This document shows, in pieces, positions 56,461 through 64,000 of a stretch of 64,000 nucleotides of DNA (its first letter is position 1; each line of letters begins with the position of its first letter). The translations under genes were made by a program, and so were the position numbers. Source of the stretch: Ilyonectria destructans (lineage: Eukaryota; Ascomycota; Sordariomycetes; Hypocreales; Nectriaceae); NCBI GenBank assembly GCA_020740775.1, contig JAHEWK010000017.1, forward strand, positions 930,001 through 994,000, given 5' to 3'. The notes beneath the pieces were generated by a model. It did no database searches. It was given only the letters and a program-made list of their open reading frames with translations, and was not told where the DNA came from.

Positions 56461-58560
56461 TCATATCCCTCGGAGAGTATTCCACTCCAAGAACGCCGTC
56501 CTTGCCAACCAAATATCCTCAGAAAAGCTTTGACTGGACCGAATTCGCTTGCTTGAATCACCAGTCACCTTCTTGACATCCATCGTCTCCGACTTCCACG
56601 CTCGCTTGTTCGGCACCAGCTGCGCCAATGGACGCCGAGGCGGCTTGAGTAACAAAGCGCGTTCAAAGTCAATCACCATAACCCCGTTGGTCTCAGGATT
56701 GAATAACATGTTTGCAAGCCGCACGTCTTTGTGGATGACGCCCTCTTGATGCATGGCTCTCAAGGACTGAATGGCCTTATCTTTGAGTAACCTATTTTTG
56801 TCGCCAACCTTCTGTGCTGCGTCCATACTGCACCCACCCCAGGACAAAAATGTCATATGTACCACGTAGACTCGATGGTCATAGTAGAAAATCTTGTTCA
56901 TCGATCGGAGGTCAATAGCACCCAGGAAGACAGGCACGTAGACGCCTTGAATCGATTTGAGACGCTCGTAAACAGCAGCCTCATGCTCGAGATCTTTGAT
57001 GAAAGCCCGCACCGTGCCCTTGCAGACAAAGGTGTAGCCATGCGCAAGTAGGGTCACTTGGAAAAGCACACCCCGCGCACCACCCTCCCCCAATAGCCTC
57101 ATCCCGTCGTCAAGAGACTGCACCAGCTGCTTCCAGAGTAGGCAAAGTCACTCCTCATAATTAACAGGATAACGTACACAGATGGAAACACAGCTCTTGC
57201 GGTGAAGTGCCACGTTCGGGCACTTTAGGTCGAGAAAACCACCCTTAACCATCCCGAGAAGACATTTCTGTATACAGTACTGCCGACCCTGCTCACCGCC
57301 TCCTCCGCGCGGCCGTACCGCCAGTCGCTGGCTCCGCCTAGTTCCTTATCTTGTATTTCGTCCGGTTGGCGTAGGCGTATCCGGTGGCTTGGGCGCCGAC
57401 TCGTCATCGGATGGTTCCCGCCTGTCGTCCTTCCTCAACGACCCCTCACCAATCTGGCTCTCAGCAGTTCGACGTGTCCTTTTGCGGGGCAAGGCCGGCG
57501 ACCGATCCACGCCCTTGTAGGTGGTAGGTTCATAACCAGGTGAGGCGTCCGATGACGCCGATCGTTCATTTTCTGGGATGGAACGCAATGTCGATTCGAA
57601 GTCCTCAGCCCACGTCTTCAAGTTCTCCATAGCTTTTAGACGTTCCTCCTGCCTATTCTCCCGTCGTTCTCCAGGCGAACCGAGAGCCATAAGGGTAAAC
57701 GCTAGATATTGACCAACAGCCGTACAGACATAGAGGTTGTTTGGATGAGCTGACACCTCCAGACCAGGCTCTACTAGATAATAGTACAGCATCTCAGGCT
57801 CATCCCAGTCAACTTTGAGAAACACAATAGCCACGCCTGTAGTAAGAAGACCATATTCAAAGCCACTTTCAATCATATAATAATATATCTGCGTGATGGC
57901 AGATGCCGTCACCTTCTCTGCGTGGTACTGGAAACGCACGTCAGGGTCTACAGAAGTTAGAATCATCTTTCAGTTCACAACTTCCTTGTGGATATCCATA
58001 GCGCGGAGACCGAGACGAAGATGCAGAGCGGTCAACTTGTGAGGCAGCTTATACTCGGAAACGTAAACCATAGTGCGCCGGGAAGACAGGATATTGTCCG
58101 ATCGATAGACGCAGATTTGATCCGGTCGCAGCTAGTTGAGGTCCCTTCGATGATCTGGCGTCCGTGGTGGTGTCGATGGGGTCTCCCTGTCCACAACTTC
58201 CTCGGCGACGTCGCTGAGGGCATGGGGATGGTTCTCAAAGACAACACCATCTCCGATCTGAAAGGCCCTCCTGACCTCTTCGACCTCTTTAAGCTATTAT
58301 ATAATAGCTCTGACCGGATCTTCCACGCTATTATACAGGAAATATTCGAGGGTCTTCTCGTCTGCTATCGGCCGTTAAGAGATCCAATTCCCCAAGCCGG
58401 CCAGGAAATTTTGGTTCTCGAAAACGCGGATTTCGGTAGGGAATAAATCGTAGAGTGTTCCGAAGGTGAGCTTCTGTTGATCAAGGAAGTCGGGCCATAA
58501 CCTCGGATTTTTGGGACACCACTTGTCACGCGGGTTTGTGATGGAGCCCCTCGAGGTCAG
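56461..58560 (-). pseudogene. Decayed fungal kinase-like gene
   Basis: Member of a large, fungal-specific kinase-like family often seen near repeats. C-terminal 220 aa (57123-56461) keeps the catalytic-loop-like MHQEGVIHKDVRLANMLFNP and IDFERALLL. Upstream, 57966-57346 gives the family's middle part (FQYHAEKVTASAITQIYYYM, GVAIVFLKVDWDEPEMLYYY, VSAHPNNLYVCTAVGQYLAF). The N-terminal part is recognisable in pieces up to about 58560 (NPRDKWCPKNPRLWPDF). Lesions: TGA at about 57990 inside EVVN*KM, a frameshift after TPTGRNTR near 57346, and TGA near 57147 where Trp is expected (EE*LCLLWKQL). The changes are consistent with C-to-T/G-to-A mutation. Its 5' end abuts a LINE fragment. Confidence 0.7.
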
Positions 58561-59740
58561 TTTTGGATCTGTTTGCCATGGGCGGCGTCGTGAGCAGCGC
58601 CGCCAGGGAAGGAGCGGACGACGTCGTAGCAAAGTACTCCGTCACTCTTGGCCCGAGAGACGAGCAGAACGCATACACGGCCGAATTGGAGGCGATGGCG
58701 ATGGTCCTAAGGTGTATGCCTGATGGGCTCCGACGTCGAGACATAACCGTCGTAACAAGAAATCGATCAGCGCTGGAGGCGATCGTGAAACCTCGACAGC
58801 AATCAGGACAAAGCACTATCCGGGAGATCTACAAACAAGCCGATCGACTTCGAAAGGACGGAAACGTTATTAAAATGCGATGGATATCGCCTATCCATGA
58901 ATCCTCTGGACTCGGACTGAAGGCAAAGGTGGAAGCGCGAAGAGCAACAGAACCCGAATGCACACCAAGGAAGCCGTCATATCAGGCCCGATCGACCCGG
59001 CTCAGAGTACTGTTAGCACAACGTCAGCAACATCTGGTCCTACCCGAGGGCGTGGGCGGCTACTCGAAACGGCTCGACAAGGCGCTCCCCGGCAAACACG
59101 TGTGCGAACTCTATGACTCCCTCAAGAGGCGCGAAGCCGACACCCTGGCACAGCTACGAACGGGGATGGCGCGGGTCAACAAATACCTGTACAGAATAGG
59201 CGCGGCAGAGTCAGATATATGCGAATGCGGAGAAGAGGAGGAAAGCATAGAACATTTCCTGTTCAAATGCAGGAAGTGGGAGACGCAACGGGAGGATATG
59301 CGGAGAATTGACCAAACAAAGATGGGGGATCTCTCGTTCTTTTTAGGCGGCAAGACGGCGGCGGACGGAGACAAGTGGAGACCGAACTTACAAGCGGTGC
59401 GAGCAGCGATCAAGTTTGCGATAAGAACGGGAAGATTGGATACTACACAGCCATGAAAACTTACTAACAACACAAGAACAGCAAAAACTGGCACTACGGC
59501 CTCTCACAGACAGATCAGGCTTCAGCCGCTGAGGATAGGACGCTGAACACTTGGAGAATCTGGCCTTCAAGCAGGCCTGTCGCATAGGAATAAGAGGGGC
59601 TAGAAATGGGAAGAACAAGGACTTTGGGGGTGGACGGCTAGAAAACAGGGCATCAGAAAAACAATGTAACGAGGGTTAGCGTTGTGGGCCCTATGAGGCT
59701 TATCCTCCCGGGCGGAATAAATTCATTCATTCGTAGTAGT
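58560..59740 (+). mobile_element. 5'-truncated LINE (Tad-like non-LTR retrotransposon) 3' end
   Basis: The 297-codon frame 58563-59456 is the C-terminus of a LINE ORF2. It contains an RNase-H-like stretch (NAYTAELEAMAMVLRCMP, DITVVTRNRSALEAI), then a long basic region, and the terminal CCHC-like zf-RVT motif CECGEEEESIEHFLFKC. Reverse transcriptase and endonuclease are absent, as usual for 5'-truncated insertions. The 3' region ends near GGAATAAATTCATTCATTCG (59715-59735), a short ATTC-repeat tail. The fragment abuts the 5' end of the kinase-like pseudogene at about 58560. Confidence 0.75.
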
Positions 59741-59987
59741 ATGTACTGTTCTGCTTATCTGGCCTGTCCAAAGATTCGGGTGATAATGGAGGTCAACGGT
59801 CATAGGTGGCGATAAAGGTTTCCCAACTGGGTAGTCAAGGTAGTCAATCAATGTGGTTTGATGCTAGTGGGCGGGGTCACAGTGGATCGTCTCGGATTGA
59901 TGCCGTAAACTAAGCCGATTCTCGCGTCCGAATACGAGAAGGAATGAATCTTGATTTGTAAGGTAGTGAAAACTTTCGAGGCTAATA
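59741..59987. other. Short spacer
   Basis: No feature recognised between the LINE tail and the pogo-like element. Confidence 0.3.
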
Positions 59988-60036
59988 GGTAAGTCGCCCA
60001 CCCTAATTTTGGCCCACCCCTGGCTTTGGCCCGCTC
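59988..60036 (+). repeat. Left TIR of intact pogo-like element
   Basis: GGTAAGTCGCCCACCCTA then TTTTGGCCCACCCCTGGCTT and TGGCCCGC; pairs with 61886-61934 with about five mismatches. Confidence 0.85.
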
Positions 60037-60135
60037 TATTTAGCCTCATTGCGCAGCGGGTACATCGACGCAACTAGGTCGCAACAAAGTCAAATTAAAT
60101 GGTAAAAATACAAGGAAAATTGCATTTGGCGCTCT

Positions 60136-61767
60136 TTAGTCGCTTTCTTCGTCTGCACTTGAATCTTGCTCCATATAGCGTTTTGTTGGTCGCCGATTGC
60201 GTGCCGACAGTCGAGCCAGTACCGGCTCCTCTTCCGACTCAGAGCTACTCTCCCCCTCCACGATAATGACCTCTTGTACCGCATTTCTTGCCTTCCGAAC
60301 ACGTTGTTGAGGCTCTCGATTAGCTTGCGCAAGTATCTGCGTAAGGATTGCAAAGCGCTCGTTCGGATCTTGGACGATTTTACGACGTTTATCCGATTTT
60401 GCCTGGGCAAGTTGCAACCGCAAGCGTTCGATCTCACGGTCCCTTAGTATAACCTCCATCGCAACCTTATCCAACGCCGCAGCGGCTTTTCGAATAGACA
60501 GTCGTGAAGTGGGAGAGCCGCTCTTCTCAGCAAATAGCTTTACGACGTCGCCGCCGCGTTTTGGTGTTGAAATATCCGAGGTGACACGTATTGGTATAGC
60601 TGACCGTTTGGCTACCACGACCCATCGAGAATCCAGAGGTTTGGCCACGTTTTTAGGGTAGAAGCCTGTCGCCTTCCACCCAGATTGAATGTTTTCCTTT
60701 CGAAGACCAATTTCTCGAGCTTTCACATAAAATTCGAGAAAGTTTGCCTTTCCAACCTTTGTCGTATCTGTCAAAGCCGTATGCTCGCTAACTGGCCTAC
60801 GATAGGCCACCTTTAAACTGGAAAAGCAGCCGAGATCCAAGGGCTGGAGGACATGGGAAGTATGAGCAGGGAAAAAGAGTAAGTGAACATTGTTTAGGTA
60901 ACACATAGTCATAAATTCGTCCGAGGTATGACTGCCGTGACCGTCGACGATGAGTAGGCGAGCATCAGCTGGATTCTCAGGTTGCGTTTGGGGTAAAAAG
61001 GCCTTCTCTAGCCACTCGACAGCAATATCATTGCTTGTCCACCCGTTTTCCGAAAAGGTAACATGCCAGCCAGGATGCTTAGCTAGAAAATCCTTCTTGA
61101 ACCATTGTTCTTGGATACTTTTGGCCTTGAAGATGACCAGGGGGTCAAAAGCGACCCCGAGCGACGAGATGCACTCCACAATGGACGTCCAAGTCCGGGC
61201 ATTTATCGTTTTGACTGGTACCGCGTTAGGGCTCTCTTGCGAGGAGCCGACAACAAGCCCGTTGATGCCTTGGCCCTCCATAATGCCGCCCTCGTCGGCG
61301 TTGTACCTCCGCCGGGGAGGGATCCAGCTCACAGTCTCGTATAGGTTGAACAAGTGCCTGATATTATCCGGAGTGGCCGCATTTATACGTTTCCAGTCAG
61401 TTCGACAGCCTAACTTTGTCTTTTCGGCCAAATGGCGCTTCACGAAGTGACTGGACCACTTCCTCCCTAGAGGCTTGTGGTCAGCTTCTTGTTTAAGCAC
61501 GCTGCTAGCGATTGCTCGCACTTGTGCGTGTGTTGGCGCGTAACCGAGGGCCTCCTGCCGCAAAATCCATTGCTTAAGATGTTCTTCCTGGTTGGCCGTG
61601 AGCCGCTGTTGGTCGTCGTGTGCCATACGTTGAGGTTGGGCACCATTAAGGCGGGCACGAAGTGTCCCTCTTGGTACTCCATGGTGTGTGACAGCGGTCC
61701 TGACGGCGATCCCATTCCCGACGTCCACTATGGCGTTTTGTAGGTCCTGTTCAGTATATTCAGGCAT
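60136..61767 (-). CDS. Pogo/Fot1-like DDE transposase
   Basis: Uninterrupted 543-546 aa frame. ATG at 61767 (MPEYTEQDLQNAIVDVGNG) is the family-typical start; another in-frame ATG lies three codons upstream. HTH-psq (IAVRTAVTHHGVPRGTLRAR), CENP-B/Tc5 HTH (LGYAPTHAQVRAIASSVL, RKWSSHFVKRH), DDE_1 core: first Asp in YNADEGGIMEG, second in LLIVDGHGSHTSDEF, third in LQPLDLGCFSSLK. The C-terminal part has a heptad-like EVILRDREIERLRLQLAQAK and an acidic Ser-rich end. The usual F or M before the first DE is Ala here, which is unusual but the catalytic acids are kept. Probably functional: cut-and-paste transposition at TA. Confidence 0.87.
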   Translation of the reverse strand: MPEYTEQDLQNAIVDVGNGIAVRTAVTHHGVPRGTLRARLNGAQPQRMAHDDQQRLTANQEEHLKQWILRQEALGYAPTHAQVRAIASSVLKQEADHKPLGRKWSSHFVKRHLAEKTKLGCRTDWKRINAATPDNIRHLFNLYETVSWIPPRRRYNADEGGIMEGQGINGLVVGSSQESPNAVPVKTINARTWTSIVECISSLGVAFDPLVIFKAKSIQEQWFKKDFLAKHPGWHVTFSENGWTSNDIAVEWLEKAFLPQTQPENPADARLLIVDGHGSHTSDEFMTMCYLNNVHLLFFPAHTSHVLQPLDLGCFSSLKVAYRRPVSEHTALTDTTKVGKANFLEFYVKAREIGLRKENIQSGWKATGFYPKNVAKPLDSRWVVVAKRSAIPIRVTSDISTPKRGGDVVKLFAEKSGSPTSRLSIRKAAAALDKVAMEVILRDREIERLRLQLAQAKSDKRRKIVQDPNERFAILTQILAQANREPQQRVRKARNAVQEVIIVEGESSSESEEEPVLARLSARNRRPTKRYMEQDSSADEESD

Positions 61768-61885
61768 TTCGAACACAGAGAAGAAAATGCAAAAGAAAGT
61801 AAGTCAATTGGAGAAACAGTCGATTTTTAACAATTTATCGTAGGTGGTAGCGCGGATCTGACGCGTGCGCCGGAGCGCGTTTTTG

Positions 61886-61934
61886 GGGCGGACCAAAGCC
61901 AGGGGTGGGCCATAACTAGGGTGGGTGACTTACC
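61886..61934 (-). repeat. Right TIR of intact pogo-like element
   Basis: Reverse complement reads GGTAAGTCACCCACCCTA, then TTATGGCCCACCCCTGGCTT and TGGTCCGC; followed by target TA. Confidence 0.85.
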
Positions 61935-62135
61935 TATACTACTGAAGCAAATACGTAGTTGAGGATGTTCTCTTTTGCCTGGTCAAGTGGGTTACCTTGA
62001 CCAAAACCAAGGATCTACTACGTAGTGTGGCTTTCTAATTTCGGCTGTATCCGTAAACAGCCACATTTCTCTCGCGCTTCTTCAGTCTTTGGATCTGCTG
62101 GCTCATCAATCTCCCCAGGCAGCGACAAGTCAACA

Positions 62136-63044
62136 ATGTCCACTAGAAGAGAGCTTTCTGGCGGCTCATTTACAGCCAAGCATCACTCCACGACCTACGA
62201 CTTCATTTCCCCATTGAAGATAGACTTGGCTGGCAAACATGTTCTGGTCACAGGCGCAGCTTGGGAGGACGGAGTCGGCTATGCCACAGCTACAGCTTTT
62301 GCTCGTGCAGGAGCGTCTTCCATTGCAGTAGTCGATCTACACGGCGTGTCAGATGATCTTGTAGAGAAGTTGAAGTTGGCTGCGACGCAAGCCGGACGCC
62401 CAGAGCCTATGGTGCTTAGCTGCACGGTAGATATCGCGAATCAAGACAGCGTCCAAGGCATATACGACATCGTGTCACAGGCCTTTAGTGGACGTCTGGA
62501 CATTGTCGTCAACAATGCGGCCCACCAGGAACCATATAAGCTAATCCTCGATTCAGACCCAGATGTTTACTGGCGAACGTGGGAAGTAAATGTGCGCGGC
62601 CTCTTCAATATGGTGCGCGCATTCCTTCCCATGCAACTCTCGGCGCGGGCTAGCACCGGCGGTTTATGCACCATGATCAACGTCTCTTCTTCAGGCGCAT
62701 TGACTGCCCGCCCTGGGAGTGGAAGTTATCGAAGTTCGAAACTTGCGATACTGAGATGGACCGAGACTTTGCAGATCGAATATGCAGACCAAGGGCTTTT
62801 GACATTTTGTGTGAACCCGGGGGCAATTAAAACGCAGATGAGCAAGGAGTTGTCCGAGAAGATGCGGAATCTATTGCCCGATCGTCCGGAGATAGCTGGT
62901 GATACAATTGTTTGGTTGGGCGCGGAGCGTAAGGAGTGGTTAGGTGGCAGATACGTGAGCTGCCCATGGGATATGCAGGAGCTTTTGGAAAAGAAAGATG
63001 AGATCATCGAGAAGGACAAGCTGAAAATGAGAATGTTATTTTGA
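62136..63044 (+). CDS. Short-chain dehydrogenase/reductase (classical SDR)
   Basis: Single-exon oxidoreductase of about 302 aa. ATG 62136 (MSTRRELSGGSF) is chosen; the open frame extends upstream only without ATG. Cofactor loop VLVTGAAWEDGVGYATA, SIAVVDLHG, VDIANQDSV, IVVNNAAHQEPYK (NNAG-type), catalytic Ser in INVSSSGAL and YRSSK (YxxxK), then VNPGAIKTQM. All classical SDR positions are present, so an NAD(P)-linked alcohol/ketone oxidoreductase is likely. No leader or membrane segment. It ends 74 bp from the convergent transcription-factor gene, so the two might belong together, but nothing else supports a cluster. Confidence 0.85.
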   Translation: MSTRRELSGGSFTAKHHSTTYDFISPLKIDLAGKHVLVTGAAWEDGVGYATATAFARAGASSIAVVDLHGVSDDLVEKLKLAATQAGRPEPMVLSCTVDIANQDSVQGIYDIVSQAFSGRLDIVVNNAAHQEPYKLILDSDPDVYWRTWEVNVRGLFNMVRAFLPMQLSARASTGGLCTMINVSSSGALTARPGSGSYRSSKLAILRWTETLQIEYADQGLLTFCVNPGAIKTQMSKELSEKMRNLLPDRPEIAGDTIVWLGAERKEWLGGRYVSCPWDMQELLEKKDEIIEKDKLKMRMLF

Positions 63045-63117
63045 TCTTTGTTGAATGGAACACTCTATCTAGCGGAGTGCTTGAAGTGACCTAGAGACTT
63101 GTAGCACTTGTGCTGAG

Positions 63118-64000
63118 CTATAGTACATCTTCGTGGACCCCGGAGGATAAAGATCCCATGTCGATGCATGGCGCTTCGGGAAAATTGAGACGCGACGGCG
63201 CCCCCATCTGGTTAACGCTATCGGGGGCTACATCAACAGGGAATGTGCCAAACAAATCGAACCACGTAGATTGCATTGCACCCCACTGATCCAGCTTAGT
63301 ACTGGCCTGCTGGTCAGACTCGGTCGAGTTTGATATAGTGCTGTAGTCAACAAGGAACCACATGAAATCTTCCTTAGCTTGGCTGAGGCCAATAATTTGC
63401 GGTTCTTCGGATGCTAGTTGAGAGTAGGCTATGCGCAGGTCGGAGAATCGCTGTAGGAATATAGCCTGGATTGATATAGTCTTAGTACTAAACCAAATGT
63501 CTGTAATTGAAGAGTCCTTAAATTCGATCAAGGCAAAAGATGAGCCGTGAGGGCCCTTGATTCGATGACATACCATAGTCGCTACATTCTTCCAGTATAG
63601 GCCAATGTCTTGCGCAGTCTCTATGCTCTCAGAAAGTAGACGAGCCGAGTGGTTTGCCCTCCAGGGCTGGTCACTATGGCATTGGAGACCGACGATGGAG
63701 CCAGCCATAACCATACAGTAGCCGTAGATGGACGCCTGGACAACGACGCCCAGACGGCGAGCCTCCTGCAGAAGCTCAATCATAGCTCGGGCATGTTCCC
63801 ATGCTGATGCAAACGAGCGTGAGAGGAAACATGACGGGACAGCAGGTAAGAAAGAGGAAATTCGTCGCCGAAGCAGAAAGGGATGGTAGAGAATGCAATG
63901 GCATAGGTGAAACAAGGCCCTGGAGAAAATTGCAGGCCCAGCGCTAGGCTGGTCGATGGATCCGTCGGGGAGGCGATGGGAACTCACAATTTCCGCGGCC
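63118..64000 (-). CDS. Fungal-specific transcription factor, C-terminal part (runs off the window)
   Basis: A 289-codon frame open to the window edge on the - strand, ending at 63118-63120. Contents fit the Fungal_trans middle-homology region and C-terminus of Zn2Cys6 regulators: ALFHLCHCILYHPFLLRRR, ASAWEHARAMIELLQEARR, IYGYCMVMAGSIVGLQCHSD, SARLLSESIETAQDIGLYWK, and a C-terminal segment with LDQWGAMQSTWFDLFGTFP. The DNA-binding N-terminus lies beyond the right edge. GTGAGT at 63987-63982 could be an intron donor, so the first codons shown may be intronic. Confidence 0.7.
   Translation of the reverse strand, partial: AAEIVSSHRLPDGSIDQPSAGPAIFSRALFHLCHCILYHPFLLRRRISSFLPAVPSCFLSRSFASAWEHARAMIELLQEARRLGVVVQASIYGYCMVMAGSIVGLQCHSDQPWRANHSARLLSESIETAQDIGLYWKNVATMVCHRIKGPHGSSFALIEFKDSSITDIWFSTKTISIQAIFLQRFSDLRIAYSQLASEEPQIIGLSQAKEDFMWFLVDYSTISNSTESDQQASTKLDQWGAMQSTWFDLFGTFPVDVAPDSVNQMGAPSRLNFPEAPCIDMGSLSSGVHEDVL

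Larger units (their letters stand above)
59988..61934 (-). mobile_element. Pogo/Fot1-like transposon with intact ORF and TA target duplication
   Basis: 1947 bp flanked by TA on both sides (59986-59987 and 61935-61936). Terminal inverted repeats of about 49 bp (GGTAAGTCrCCCACCCTA…) match with only a few C/T or A/T differences. One uninterrupted transposase frame lies on the - strand. This is the best-preserved Tc1/mariner-type element in the window. Confidence 0.88.

Overview
The window comes from a filamentous ascomycete (Pezizomycotina; class not determinable from sequence alone). Genes carry short introns of about 50-70 nt with GTATGT/GTAAGT-type donors and CTAAC/CTGAC-like branch sites. 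The families are typical of moulds: Dal5-like and sugar MFS carriers, GH16 glucanase, HNH_2 protein, Fungal_trans regulator, Fot1/pogo, Tad-like LINE and Helitron elements. One segment shows dense C-to-T and G-to-A change on both strands, as repeat-induced point mutation (RIP) produces. About half of the window is transposable element or relic, so it reads as an accessory, repeat-rich region with scattered single-copy metabolic genes.

Layout. 1-18.6 kb: two long related Helitrons in tandem (A, running off the left edge, to about 7974; B, about 9.96-17.61 kb) and a third, short right-end relic at 18.4-18.62 kb. Each carries a Rep/Pif1-type helicase gene on + and small unrecognised genes on -. 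An intact four-exon gene of unknown function (8285-9770, -) lies between them. 19.2-38.1 kb is the main host-gene stretch: sugar transporter (-), alpha/beta hydrolase (+), secreted GH16 glycosidase (+), FAD-binding reductase (+), a broken unknown gene (-) and a Dal5-like permease (+), with long gene-poor spacers. 38.38-40.25 kb: pogo-like element with perfect TIRs and a dead transposase. 41.0-42.5 kb: HNH_2 gene (-).

42.8-50.2 kb is the most unusual part. A complete 5205-bp element has perfect 145-bp terminal inverted repeats and two intact convergent genes: a RecQ-like DEAH helicase (+) and an 818-aa protein resembling DUF6589 (-). A shorter internally deleted cousin lies 37 bp to its left. 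Both share TTACCTCAG termini and CTCAGGCCC-armed subterminal hairpins. I interpret this as a little-described helicase-bearing DNA transposon family in which the DUF6589 protein may be the transposase.

50.3-54.1 kb: an acidic coiled-coil ORF, then a divergent pair of oxidoreductases (MDR -, SDR +) with a CCG/CGG-rich 9-bp repeat between them. 54.1-62 kb: a truncated pogo-like element, a decayed fungal kinase-like gene (-), a 5'-truncated LINE (+) and an apparently intact pogo/Fot1-like element (transposase on -). 62.1-64 kb: an SDR (+) and, tail to tail, the 3' part of a fungal-specific transcription factor (-) that runs off the right edge.

No tRNA, rRNA, CRISPR array or secondary-metabolite core gene was seen. 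Splice sites, domain names and element borders were read by eye; no database search was run.
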